From Pedobacter cryoconitis (GTDB lineage Bacteria; Bacteroidota; Bacteroidia; Sphingobacteriales; Sphingobacteriaceae), in assembly GCA_019352875.1 (NCBI GenBank), contig JAAAFW010000008.1, positions 62,001 through 126,000 of the forward strand: a DNA stretch of 64,000 nucleotides. Reading direction: 5' to 3'. The notes beneath the pieces were generated by a model that was not told the DNA's origin, made no database searches, and was given only the letters and a program-made list of their open reading frames with translations. Of the stretch, positions 34,385 through 42,238 are shown piece after piece (position 1 is the stretch's first letter; every line of letters begins with the position of its first letter). The position numbers were made by a program, and so were the translations under genes.

Positions 34385-35683
34385 TTATTTATTGAAAAAT
34401 TGGGTACCTGTCACAAAATTTAATTGCTCCAGTGAGTTCATACGATTCATTTGCAGCTCATTATACTGCACTACATTCGTTTTATAAGAATCATAGAAAT
34501 CCAGGAATTCAAGCAGACTGAGATTTCTTTTCTGATAATTTTTAGTAACCTCCTCAATGAGATGATTGAAGTCGTTTTTAAAACCAGGATCAAAACTTTC
34601 TTCAAGTTTCTCCAGTCTGAAAGCAGCTTGAAATGACTGATCAATTTCACTTTCCATCTCATCCTGCTGCCTTTCCAGATTATTTTTGCTGCTTTGAATG
34701 GCAATCTTAGCTTGTTTTATAGCTCCTTGATTTCTGTTAAAAAGCGGCAACGGGATATTGATCCCTAATCCTGTATAATCCCGAACCGTACTTCCGTATT
34801 TATCATAAGTCAGTGAAACTGTAATATCCGGCACGGCCATTGCCTGCTGCAACCGCAGATTAAGATCGCTGTAAGCGACATTACCTTTGGCAAGTTTCAA
34901 ATCATAACGATTGTTATAAGCAGAATCCAGCAACAATTTATAGGGCACCCGGGCAAGTTTCTCTTTAACAGGCTGCAAGGTTCCAACCAATGGCAAAATC
35001 TTCACTTTAGGATCCACCCTGATCAGCAATTTAAACTCATACTGCGCTGCATCGATATCTTCCTGCAATTCGTTCTTTTCAGTTTGAAGCGCATACAGCT
35101 GAGACTGAATCCGCAATAGTTCATGCTGCGCAATATTACCCGCTGCGTATTGTTTTTTAAAAGCAGCAAGCGTGGTAGATAAAGAACTGATCTCCTGATC
35201 GTACACATCCAAAGAAGCCTGTTGAAAGTAAATTTTATTGAAATTAGTTCGGAGCGTATACTTCAGCGTTCTCAACAGGTCGAAAAACTCATAACCTGCC
35301 TGTCTGGCCCCTATTTTAGCCAGCTGAATATTTTTATTTCTTTTACCTGCCGTCTGGAAAAGCTGAGAGATCAGGCCGGTATACTGCCCGCCGTCATAAC
35401 TCATGTCAAAAAATTTACGGGTATCAGGATTATAAAGAATATTTTCAAAGCCTATTTCCGGGTTGTTAAATAAACTTGCAGTGATAATTTCTGCCTTTTC
35501 ATGATCAATCTGATACTGAGCAGCGAGCAGGGAAAGATTGTTTTTCAAAAACCGGTCTTCGGCTTCTTTAATAGTGATTTTTAAGGTATCTCCTGAAATA
35601 TTTTGTGCAAATGCTTTGTTCCACTCTCCCAGACCTGCTGTTAAAATGAGCAGCAAAAAGATACGGACAATTTTTAGACTCAT
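34385..35683 (-). CDS. czcC: TolC-family outer-membrane channel (CzcC-like)
   Basis: The 432-residue protein has a signal peptide (MSLKIVRIFLLLILTAGLGE, cleaved after WNKAFA) and two tandem OEP repeats of long coiled-coil helices joined by beta strands, as in TolC/CzcC. The repeats begin AEDRFLKNNLSLLAAQYQID and SAYNNRYDLKLAKGNVAYSD. LGINIPLPLFNRNQG is the classic OEP phrase. It would trimerise into the outer-membrane duct of the metal pump. It is the first gene of the efflux unit, with its own promoter element and ATTAGAA repeats upstream. Confidence 0.92.
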   Translation of the reverse strand: MSLKIVRIFLLLILTAGLGEWNKAFAQNISGDTLKITIKEAEDRFLKNNLSLLAAQYQIDHEKAEIITASLFNNPEIGFENILYNPDTRKFFDMSYDGGQYTGLISQLFQTAGKRNKNIQLAKIGARQAGYEFFDLLRTLKYTLRTNFNKIYFQQASLDVYDQEISSLSTTLAAFKKQYAAGNIAQHELLRIQSQLYALQTEKNELQEDIDAAQYEFKLLIRVDPKVKILPLVGTLQPVKEKLARVPYKLLLDSAYNNRYDLKLAKGNVAYSDLNLRLQQAMAVPDITVSLTYDKYGSTVRDYTGLGINIPLPLFNRNQGAIKQAKIAIQSSKNNLERQQDEMESEIDQSFQAAFRLEKLEESFDPGFKNDFNHLIEEVTKNYQKRNLSLLEFLDFYDSYKTNVVQYNELQMNRMNSLEQLNFVTGTQFFNK

Positions 35684-35703
35684 AGCTTCGATTATTTTAA
35701 AAG

Positions 35704-35711
35704 CAAAGCTA
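35704..35711 (-). promoter_or_regulatory. -7 element of the efflux unit
   Basis: TAGCTTTG on the minus strand, exact TAnnTTTG match, 20 bases before the channel gene's ATG. No good -33 is seen, which fits dependence on an activator. Confidence 0.55.
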
Positions 35712-35754
35712 TGGGAGGCATATTAAAACCTGCTTAATATACTATTAGTGCCGC

Positions 35755-35772
35755 ATTAGAAGGTGATTAGAA
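35755..35772. promoter_or_regulatory. ATTAGAA direct repeats, probable response-regulator site
   Basis: ATTAGAA occurs at 35755-35761 and 35766-35772, 11 bp apart start to start, about 60-75 bases upstream of the efflux start point. Tandem half-sites at 11 bp are typical of OmpR/PhoB-family regulators. The same 7-mer forms the dyad in front of the adjacent regulator gene. Confidence 0.55.
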
Positions 35773-35782
35773 AGTCTTAATG

Positions 35783-37138
35783 TCAGACCGTAGGAAAAAA
35801 CAGGACGATTGTTGTACCCCGCTGTAAAACTGAATTTATGGAAATAGTTCCATTGTGTAACTTCACGATATTATCAGTCAGCGACAGTCCGATACCATAA
35901 CCCTGAAATTTCATGGCATTCGATGCGCGGAAAAATGGCTGAAAGATTTTGACCAGGTCTTCCTTTGCAATACCTATCCCCTGGTCCCGGATTGTAATCT
36001 GAATTCCCTTATCGATATACCGCACTTCACAATCAACAGTTTTCCCTTCCGAAAACTTCACTGCATTTTTCAGAATATTACTAATCGCAATGAACAATAG
36101 CCGCCGGTTACCGGAGATGATGCTTTTAGTAGAATCGTCCGGCAGATGATAACCCATACTGATCTGATCTGCATTTGATTTGCCGGCGAGCTCATCCGCA
36201 ATTTCCCACATCAGCTCATCTACCTTCACATTTTGAAAATCCCGGTTATCCAGATTAGTTTGCATCAGCTCCATCAGACTATTAATAATGAGGTTGAGCC
36301 TTTCCACACTGGATACGATTTCTTTTAATGCAGATTTATAGGTCGCCGGATCTCTTTCTTTCATCAAGGTGATCTCGGCCTCTCCCAAAATAGAGGTAAT
36401 TGGTGTCCGCAGTTCATGGGAGGCATTAGCCACAAATGATTTCTGGCTATCAAAAGACTGCTCAAGATGTTCCAGCATCTGATTTATGGTCAGTGAAAGC
36501 ATGTCAATTTCATCTGTTTTAGCCGTATTGATAGACAGGCGCCGGTGAAGATTCGAAGAGCGGATCCGCTTGAGATTAGCAGTAATTTTAACAATCGGCC
36601 GCAAAGAAATATTTGCAAATATCCGCCCGATAAAAAAAGTAATGAAAAGTGAGGCTACAAAAAAGGCAGACATAATGATCCGCAACTGATCCATATCCTC
36701 AAAACCACGTTCATCTATGGCCGAAACTACAACAACAAAGTTTCCGGAGTTATCTTCATAATACAACCCGGAGACCTGCCTGTCCCCGGATTTATAATGC
36801 AAATTCTTCTTTTTCAGAATCTCCTGAAGAAAACTCTCTTTCCAGTGGATAGAATCTTCCGGCATAAATTTAAACTGCAGCTGGTCATTATAAATGCTGA
36901 TCGACTCCTGAGAAAGCGATTGCGGAAATTTCTCAGAAACTTTTCTGAACATTTTAATCGGCAGATTATCTTCCGCAAAATAAAACTGCCCGGCTATCAT
37001 CGCCCTTTCATCCAGTTTATTAAAAAAGGATTTAGACCGGTTATGTTCTACAATCACATAAATACCACTAAGTACAACGAACAGTAAAAAAGCGAACATA
37101 AAAGTAAACTGCAGGGACAATGCATTTTTAAACTTCAT
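35783..37138 (-). CDS. Membrane sensor histidine kinase of the metal-efflux locus
   Basis: This is a 451-residue two-TM sensor. TM1 is about 10-28, then a periplasmic domain of about 120 residues, TM2 about 150-170, HAMP (KRIRSSNLHRRL), HisKA with the phospho-His in ANASHELRTPITSILGEAE (near residue 242), and HATPase with N-box ILKNAVKFSEG, G1 RDQGIGIAKEDL and G2 GYGIGLSLT. It pairs with the OmpR-type regulator 10 bases upstream and lies just before the efflux unit. By analogy with CzcS/CusS it probably senses a periplasmic metal ion, but no metal motif is obvious. Confidence 0.92.
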   Translation of the reverse strand: MKFKNALSLQFTFMFAFLLFVVLSGIYVIVEHNRSKSFFNKLDERAMIAGQFYFAEDNLPIKMFRKVSEKFPQSLSQESISIYNDQLQFKFMPEDSIHWKESFLQEILKKKNLHYKSGDRQVSGLYYEDNSGNFVVVVSAIDERGFEDMDQLRIIMSAFFVASLFITFFIGRIFANISLRPIVKITANLKRIRSSNLHRRLSINTAKTDEIDMLSLTINQMLEHLEQSFDSQKSFVANASHELRTPITSILGEAEITLMKERDPATYKSALKEIVSSVERLNLIINSLMELMQTNLDNRDFQNVKVDELMWEIADELAGKSNADQISMGYHLPDDSTKSIISGNRRLLFIAISNILKNAVKFSEGKTVDCEVRYIDKGIQITIRDQGIGIAKEDLVKIFQPFFRASNAMKFQGYGIGLSLTDNIVKLHNGTISINSVLQRGTTIVLFFPTV

Positions 37139-37147
37139 GCCTGGAAT

Positions 37148-37822
37148 TTAAGATTCTTTAATTACATAGCCCATACCAATTACAGTATGGATCAAGGGGG
37201 AAGAAAAACCTTTGTCAATTTTAGCGCGCAGATAATTGATATAGACATCGATCAGATTAGTTCCTCTGTTAAAGGAAATTCCCCATACCGCTTCTGCAAT
37301 ATATATTCTGGACAATACCCTGTTTTTATTGGCCAGCAAAACTTCCAGTAGAATAAACTCTTTCGCCGATAACAAAATCAGCTTTCCATCTCTGGTTACC
37401 GTCTTCTTATAACAGTCCATCTCCAGGTCTGCTATCTTATAAAGCGTACCAGGCAACACCATATCTTTTCGTCTGCTTAAAGCTTTAATTCTGGCAAGCA
37501 ATTCGGCGAAATGAAACGGCTTGGTCAGATAATCGTCTGCACCATTTTCAAGCCCCTGCACTTTATCGTTTACTGTATCCAGCGCTGAAAGCATTAAAAC
37601 CGGGACTTCTTTCTTAACCTGTCTGATCATTTTACAGATCTCCATTCCATTGATATAAGGCAGAACCACATCCAGAATAATCAGGTCATATTCATGTTCC
37701 AAAGCCATTTTAGAGCCCATGTTTCCGTCGTAAGCTACTGAAACATTATGTAACTGCTCCTCGAGCCCCTTTTTAATAAATCCTGAAACTTTAGGTTCGT
37801 CTTCAATCAATAAAATATTCAT
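37148..37822 (-). CDS. OmpR-family response regulator of the metal-efflux locus
   Basis: This is a 224-residue protein. The receiver has the acidic pocket (IEDEP), phospho-acceptor Asp in DLIILDVVLPYINGME (near residue 51), Thr/Ser switch in LMLSAL and the Lys in YLTKPF. A winged-helix output domain (about 125-224) has LSAKEFILLEVLLANKNRVL and RGTNLIDVYINYLRAKID. It is typical of CzcR/CusR-like metal regulators by position: first gene of the regulator-kinase-channel-adaptor-pump series. A perfect ATTAGAA dyad lies before its own promoter, so autoregulation is likely. Confidence 0.93.
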   Translation of the reverse strand: MNILLIEDEPKVSGFIKKGLEEQLHNVSVAYDGNMGSKMALEHEYDLIILDVVLPYINGMEICKMIRQVKKEVPVLMLSALDTVNDKVQGLENGADDYLTKPFHFAELLARIKALSRRKDMVLPGTLYKIADLEMDCYKKTVTRDGKLILLSAKEFILLEVLLANKNRVLSRIYIAEAVWGISFNRGTNLIDVYINYLRAKIDKGFSSPLIHTVIGMGYVIKES

Positions 37823-37836
37823 GCTTTATTTTTTCA

Positions 37837-37844
37837 CAAAGATA
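37837..37844 (-). promoter_or_regulatory. -7 element of the response-regulator gene
   Basis: TATCTTTG on the minus strand, exact TAnnTTTG match, 14 bases before the ATG at 37822. Confidence 0.55.
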
Positions 37845-37871
37845 AATGGCTTAAAAGTTAAATCATTGCAC

Positions 37872-37887
37872 ATTAGAACATTCTAAT
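37872..37887. promoter_or_regulatory. ATTAGAA dyad, probable autoregulatory site
   Basis: ATTAGAA-CA-TTCTAAT is a perfect inverted repeat centred about 50 bases upstream of the expected transcription start of the response regulator. Its half-site equals the direct repeats at 35755-35772. Confidence 0.55.
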
Positions 37888-37980
37888 CTCATTATTGCGC
37901 TAACCTAACTATTGTATCGTATCGCGCTTGTAGTAAGAAAAAACCTTCTGCAGCCTTATTTCCCTTTGCTATTCTTTTAG

Positions 37981-38085
37981 GTTGATATACCCTTGCGATA
38001 CCGTTGGGATACCCTCTCTTTACCCAAAAGGGTATCCCAACGGTATCGCAAGGGTAAAGGAAGGGTATACCAAGGGTATCGCAAT
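37981..38085. repeat. Array of nine 11-bp units in two inverted halves
   Basis: Reading minus, four contiguous 11-mers occupy 38024 down to 37981: GGTAAAGAGAG, GGTATCCCAAC, GGTATCGCAAG, GGTATATCAAC. After the 6-base centre CAAAAG (38025-38030), five 11-mers run on the plus strand from 38031 to 38085: GGTATCCCAAC, GGTATCGCAAG, GGTAAAGGAAG, GGTATACCAAG, GGTATCGCAAT. All nine begin GGTA and are exactly 11 long. Part of this forms a perfect 28-bp inverted repeat (37988-38015 with 38029-38056). It lies in the 473-base gap between the efflux regulator and the AraC gene and has no convincing coding function. Confidence 0.9.
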
Positions 38086-38295
38086 ACGCCTTATATGCCA
38101 TTTAAAAACCGGCAACAGGAAGGTCAAATTACAACCAGCTTTATACCCGATTATTATCGAAAGTATTAAAAATTAAACGTAAGGATTCTGCCGGAAACGT
38201 TTCGTGTGAGCTGAATCTTTTTCCTGAAGAAAACTAACAAAATCAGGCGCGAAACGACTATATAAACTTTACATTTAATATTTGATATTTGCAAA

Positions 38296-39204
38296 ATGAA
38301 AAAAGCAGAACAGCTGGAAGATTTCTATAAAAAGAATTCAACCTGGATGCCTGACAATCTGAAAAAAGAGTTGGGTCACTTTAACGTTTTCCGCCTGGAA
38401 GAACATCTTGTCCCAAACACAGACTGCCTGCCGTACAGCAGACGCGATTTCTACAAAGTAAGCCTGATTACGGGGCCCACAAAGTTCTACTACGCTGACA
38501 AATCAGTGGAATTTGAAAAAAGTGCGTTAATATTTGCCAATCCTCAAATCCCTTACTCCTGGGAATCGACGGCTGAAAAGGCCACAGGGTTCTTTTGCAT
38601 ATTTTCGGAATCCTTTTTAGATAACCTGGCTCATATTAAGGAGTATCCCGTTTTTAAACCTGGTGACCCTCCTGTATTTATACTTTCAGATCAGCAACTG
38701 GAAGATATCAGCAAAATATATCAAAAAATGTTGCAGGAGATAAATTCTGAGTTTACCTATAAATACGACCTTTTGCGAAATCTTTTGATGGAACTGATCT
38801 ACAGCGCCCTTAAAATGACTCCGGCAACCAGTTCACGTTATAATGAGTCTACAGCATCAGTAAGGGTCGCATCGGTTTTTACGGAATTGCTGGAAAGACA
38901 GTTTCCGATTGAATCTCCTAACCAGAAGATGAAGTTCAGATCGCCGACAGAATTTGCAACACAGCTTTCTATACATGTCAATCATTTGAACAGATCCCTA
39001 AAGGAAGTAACCGGAAAAACTACCTCCCAACTGATAGAAGACAGGCTGATTCAGGAAGCCAGAGCTTTATTAATGCATTCAGACTGGACCATAACACAGA
39101 TAGCCTGGTGTCTTGGATTCGAAGAGCTTCCCCATTTTATTAATTACTTTAAAAAGAATGTGAGTGTAACACCAAGAGCTTTCCGAAAGATTCAAAATGT
39201 TTGA
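38296..39204 (+). CDS. AraC-family transcriptional regulator
   Basis: This 302-residue protein has an N-terminal cupin-like sensor domain (about 30-150; FYKVSLITGPTKFYYADK, ANPQIPYSWES) and a C-terminal double helix-turn-helix (about 205-300). The latter has SIHVNHLNRSLKEVTGKTTSQ for HTH1 and WTITQIAWCLGFEELPHFIN for HTH2, ending in VTPRAFRK, where most relatives have F-x-P-x2-[FY]-R. It lies directly upstream of a zinc alcohol dehydrogenase gene on the same strand. Two 14-bp direct repeats 21 bp apart in the gap are candidate sites, so it probably controls the dehydrogenase. The inducer is unknown. Confidence 0.9.
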   Translation: MKKAEQLEDFYKKNSTWMPDNLKKELGHFNVFRLEEHLVPNTDCLPYSRRDFYKVSLITGPTKFYYADKSVEFEKSALIFANPQIPYSWESTAEKATGFFCIFSESFLDNLAHIKEYPVFKPGDPPVFILSDQQLEDISKIYQKMLQEINSEFTYKYDLLRNLLMELIYSALKMTPATSSRYNESTASVRVASVFTELLERQFPIESPNQKMKFRSPTEFATQLSIHVNHLNRSLKEVTGKTTSQLIEDRLIQEARALLMHSDWTITQIAWCLGFEELPHFINYFKKNVSVTPRAFRKIQNV

Positions 39205-39234
39205 ATTTTGCAGTAAACAGTTTGAATCTTGCAG
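39200..39234 (+). promoter_or_regulatory. Direct repeats upstream of the alcohol dehydrogenase, probable AraC-type operator
   Basis: TTTGAATTTTGCAG (39200-39213) and TTTGAATCTTGCAG (39221-39234) differ at one base and are exactly 21 bp apart, two helical turns. They abut the promoter of the dehydrogenase, the place and geometry where AraC-family activators bind. The first copy overlaps the regulator's stop codon. Confidence 0.6.
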
Positions 39235-39256
39235 CTTTTTTGAAGAAGAACCAAAG

Positions 39257-39264
39257 TACTTTTG
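39257..39264 (+). promoter_or_regulatory. -7 element of the alcohol dehydrogenase gene
   Basis: TACTTTTG matches TAnnTTTG exactly, giving a start near 39271, 25 bases before the ATG at 39296. No proper -33 is present at the right distance, in keeping with activator dependence. Confidence 0.55.
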
Positions 39265-39295
39265 TGGAGAAATTTAAAACTTAATTTTAGATATT

Positions 39296-40339
39296 ATGAT
39301 TGCAACAAAAGGATATGCAGCGCAAAGCGCGGAGACAGATTTAGCCCCATGGAATTTTGAACGTCGCGAGGTTGGTCCTCATGATGTGCAATTTGACATC
39401 TTATTCTGTGGTGTCTGTCACTCAGATCTTCACCAGATTAAAAATGACTGGTTCCCGGGTATTTTCCCTATGGTTCCTGGCCATGAGATTGTCGGACGCG
39501 TAATAAAAGTGGGCGATCATGTGACTAAATTTAAAGTAGGTGATCTGGCAGGTACTGGCTGTATGGTAGACTCATGTCAGGTATGTGAAAATTGCAAAAA
39601 AGATTTAGAGCAATATTGTCTGGAAGGGAATACGCAAACTTATAACTCTTATGAAAGAGATGGAAAATCCCCTACTTACGGTGGTTATTCTAACACTATC
39701 GTAGTGAGAGAGGAATTTGTATTACATGTTTCAGATAAACTAGACCTGGCAGCGGTTGCGCCATTACTGTGCGCAGGTATTACTACTTATTCTCCACTAA
39801 GACACTGGAAAGTAGGAAAAGGTCATAAACTGGCCGTTTTAGGTTTAGGCGGCCTTGGACACATGGCTGTTAAATTCGGTGTAGCTTTCGGCGCAGAAGT
39901 AACTGTGTTAAGTACTTCGGCCAATAAAGAAGCTGATGCAAGAAAATTAGGTGCGCAGCATTTTGTAGTCACTACAGATGAGGAGCAGGTTAAAGCAGCA
40001 CAAAATTCATTCGATTTTATCCTGGACACCGTATCTGCAGAGCATGATTTCAATATGTACCTGTCCCTGCTTAAAACTGACGGTACACTGATTTGTGTAG
40101 GCGTACCATCAAAACCAGCTGAGATCGCAGCATTCAGCCTTCTGGGCGGAAGAAAAAGCATCGCTGGTTCCGGAATCGGAGGGATTGCCGAAACTCAGGA
40201 AATGCTCGATTTCTGTGCAGAACACAATATCGTATCTGAAATCGAAATGATTGATATCAAAGATATCCAGTCTGCATACGACCGTATGCTCAAAGGTGAT
40301 GTCCGTTACCGTTTTGTAATTGATATGGCGACTTTGTAA
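39296..40339 (+). CDS. Zinc-dependent NADP alcohol dehydrogenase (YahK/CAD-like)
   Basis: This is a 347-residue medium-chain dehydrogenase. The catalytic zinc ligands are in CGVCHSDLHQ (Cys38) and GHEIVGRV (His and Glu near 60). The structural zinc has four Cys in GCMVDSCQVCENCKKDLEQYC (near 92-112; only part quoted by position). The Rossmann motif GLGGLGHMAVKFG (about 181-193) follows, with STSANKEADARKLGA typical of NADP-preferring cinnamyl-alcohol-type enzymes. It likely reduces a broad range of aldehydes in the cytosol. It is probably controlled by the AraC protein next to it, suggesting aldehyde detoxification (inference). Confidence 0.93.
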   Translation: MIATKGYAAQSAETDLAPWNFERREVGPHDVQFDILFCGVCHSDLHQIKNDWFPGIFPMVPGHEIVGRVIKVGDHVTKFKVGDLAGTGCMVDSCQVCENCKKDLEQYCLEGNTQTYNSYERDGKSPTYGGYSNTIVVREEFVLHVSDKLDLAAVAPLLCAGITTYSPLRHWKVGKGHKLAVLGLGGLGHMAVKFGVAFGAEVTVLSTSANKEADARKLGAQHFVVTTDEEQVKAAQNSFDFILDTVSAEHDFNMYLSLLKTDGTLICVGVPSKPAEIAAFSLLGGRKSIAGSGIGGIAETQEMLDFCAEHNIVSEIEMIDIKDIQSAYDRMLKGDVRYRFVIDMATL

Positions 40340-40383
40340 TATTGACTTTTCAAAGCCTCAGCAGTGTTGAAACGCTGCATTGA

Positions 40384-40418
40384 AATAACCCGGAATGCGA
40401 ATGCATTCCGGGTTATTT
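40384..40418 (+). terminator. Terminator of the alcohol dehydrogenase gene
   Basis: A perfect 15-bp stem, 40384-40398 with 40403-40417 (core CCCGGAATGC/GCATTCCGGG), has a GAAT loop and a short T-rich tail, 45 bases after the stop. Confidence 0.8.
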
Positions 40419-40499
40419 ATTTAGTCCTCATAGCAAAACCACAATAGTTAATGCTTTTCTAAAAATTTGAACAAGAAATTGCAAAAACCGCATAAAACA

Positions 40500-40528
40500 A
40501 AAAAAGCAGTCTGTGAAGACTGCTTTTA
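40500..40528 (-). terminator. Terminator of tRNA-Leu(UAG)
   Basis: AAAAGCAGTC pairs with GACTGCTTTT around TGTGAA (40503-40528). On the minus strand a T-run follows, 9 bases after the tRNA end. Confidence 0.75.
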
Positions 40529-40536
40529 AACTAATG

Positions 40537-40618
40537 TGCGGATGAAGGGACTCGAACCCCCACGCCGTGAAGCGCCAGATCCTAAGTCTGGTGCGGCTAC
40601 CAATTACGCCACATCCGC
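40537..40618 (-). tRNA. tRNA-Leu (anticodon UAG)
   Basis: This 82-nt class II tRNA has acceptor GCGGATG/CATCCGC with discriminator A, and D arm GCGTAATTGGTAGCCGC. Anticodon stem CCAGA/TCTGG holds loop CTTAGGA, giving TAG, which reads CTN Leu codons. A long variable arm and T arm with GTTCGAG complete it. CCA is not encoded. Confidence 0.95.
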
Positions 40619-40629
40619 ATTAGGGATTG

Positions 40630-40637
40630 CAAATATA
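40630..40637 (-). promoter_or_regulatory. -7 element of tRNA-Leu(UAG)
   Basis: TATATTTG on the minus strand, exact TAnnTTTG match, 12 bases before the mature 5' end. Confidence 0.5.
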
Positions 40638-40714
40638 GACATTGATTTTAGATATCAAAAAGAATATTTGAATTGTCTGCTACAAAAGAGTTAAACAACT
40701 GATAATAAGTTTAT

Positions 40715-41512
40715 TTATTTTAAAGATTTTTGGTAGTCGAACAAATAACCCACCGTTTTGACCAGTCTGCTGCCGTACCAGGAGATCATTTCTCCATCGA
40801 TCAGCCTGATATCTGCACCAGGAATAGCCGCTTTTAATTCAGAAATATGTTTATCGCGGAATGGATAAGGCTCAGAAGAGAGTAAAATCAGTTCCGGGGA
40901 CATCCGCTGAAGTTCTTCCAGCGTAGTTTCCGGATATCGGATTCCCTTAGCGATATTAACTAAACCAGCCTTCATCAGAATATCTCCTATGAAGGTATCT
41001 GCTGCTGCCATCATATACGGATCTTTCCACATCAGGTACACCGTTCTGGGCTCCAGTCTATACTGCAATGCCAGCGTCTGCAGATCAGTGAACCCCGCAT
41101 TGATCAGATGGTTCAGATAAGCTCCTTCAGGTTCTCTGTCGACCAGCTGAGCGATATCGGTAATAGTCTTCATTGCATCCTCCAACGTAGAGACATCAGA
41201 AATCCAGACTGGAAATTCCTTCCGCAGCAATTCTATATCTTCCTTCGTATTCTCTTCTTTATTTCCGATTATCAGATCTGGCTGAAGTTCCCTGATTTTT
41301 TCAATATTGAGGTTCTTGGTCCCCCCTACTTTAGCTTTGGTTTTGCATTTCTCCAAAGGATGTATACAGAACTTAGTAACACCTATAATCTCTTTATCCA
41401 GCCCCAGATCGAATAATAACTCGGTCTGCGACGGGACAAGAGAGATAATCTTTTTGGGCGGAGATGGAAGGTTAATTGTATAACCCAGCTGATCCGTAAA
41501 CTGTAGTTTCAT
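40715..41512 (-). CDS. BtuF-like helical-backbone metal/cobalamin-binding protein without signal peptide
   Basis: This 265-residue protein has the fold of periplasmic binding proteins for B12 and siderophores: PPKKIISLVPSQTELLFDLGLDKEIIGVT at the N-terminus (about residues 18-46), KVGGTKNLNIEKIRELQPDLIIGNKEEN (about 61-88), and ELILLSSEPYPFRDKHI with a C-terminal second lobe. It starts directly with MKLQFTDQLGYTINLP, with no signal peptide or lipobox and no longer in-frame start nearby. No btuC/btuD permease or ATPase of the import type is adjacent. It is either cytosolic with another role or exported with a permease coded elsewhere. The ligand is unproven. Confidence 0.8.
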   Translation of the reverse strand: MKLQFTDQLGYTINLPSPPKKIISLVPSQTELLFDLGLDKEIIGVTKFCIHPLEKCKTKAKVGGTKNLNIEKIRELQPDLIIGNKEENTKEDIELLRKEFPVWISDVSTLEDAMKTITDIAQLVDREPEGAYLNHLINAGFTDLQTLALQYRLEPRTVYLMWKDPYMMAAADTFIGDILMKAGLVNIAKGIRYPETTLEELQRMSPELILLSSEPYPFRDKHISELKAAIPGADIRLIDGEMISWYGSRLVKTVGYLFDYQKSLK

Positions 41513-41548
41513 ACCGTAAATATACGAATATGTCTGCAGGAGGCAGAT

Positions 41549-42220
41549 TTAGCTATTATTGGTAACTACGCCGTCCACCAGGTTTAAAATTCTGTTTCCA
41601 TAGGCAGCATTAGCTTCTGAATGGGTTACCTGCACGATGGTTATACCTTCGTCCTTATTGAGTTGACGAAACAAATCCATAATCTGTAATGCCTGCGCAG
41701 ACTGCAGATTACCTGTAGGTTCATCTGCCAGGATCAGTAGGGGTTGTGGCGCCAATGCACGGGCAATACCAACCAGCTGCTGTTGACCACCGGAGAGCTG
41801 ATGCGGAAATAAATCCTTCTTTGCCACCATTTGAAAGCGGTCGAGCAAATCTGCTACCCGGCTTTTTCTTTCGGAGCTGCTGATATTTTTGTAATGAAGC
41901 GGAACCTCTATATTTTCTTCAACTGTCATCTCATCAATCAAATGATAAGCCTGAAAAACAAATCCAATATGATTTCTATAAATCTCAATCCTCTTTCTTT
42001 CGGACAATGAAGATAATTCCTGGTCCATGAATTTATAACTGCCGTAGGTCGGCTCGTCAAGCATCCCTATAATATTCAGTAAAGTAGATTTTCCAGCTCC
42101 TGACGGGCCCATAATAGAAACAAATTCCCCTTTTTGTATATCGGCATCAATATGTCTGAGTACATAGCTCTTCGCCCCTTTCAAGGTATAATATTTTTCT
42201 ATCTGTTTTAATGTGATCAT
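41549..42220 (-). CDS. ABC transporter ATPase (LolD/MacB type)
   Basis: This 223-residue nucleotide-binding subunit has Walker A MGPSGAGKST (near residue 38), the Q-loop in HIGFVFQAYHLIDEM, signature LSGGQQQLVGIARAL, Walker B LLILADEPTGN and the switch His in VQVTHSEA. The D-loop reads GNLQS where most LolD relatives have GNLDS. It is last in a five-gene run with two FtsX-type permeases, another ATPase and an adaptor, so it should energise one of the permeases for export or envelope mechanotransmission. Confidence 0.9.
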   Translation of the reverse strand: MITLKQIEKYYTLKGAKSYVLRHIDADIQKGEFVSIMGPSGAGKSTLLNIIGMLDEPTYGSYKFMDQELSSLSERKRIEIYRNHIGFVFQAYHLIDEMTVEENIEVPLHYKNISSSERKSRVADLLDRFQMVAKKDLFPHQLSGGQQQLVGIARALAPQPLLILADEPTGNLQSAQALQIMDLFRQLNKDEGITIVQVTHSEANAAYGNRILNLVDGVVTNNS

Positions 42221-42238
42221 GTCTTTGTTTTTAAGTAT

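Noticed and set aside
37981..38085. CRISPR array
   Set aside because: Units are 11 bp and contiguous, with no spacers; there are no cas genes in the window.
37892..38101. A 69-residue open frame with repeated CDT-GIPF phrases over the repeat array
   Set aside because: The amino-acid pattern simply mirrors the 11-bp DNA units, changes phase with them, and has no start context or relatives I recognise.
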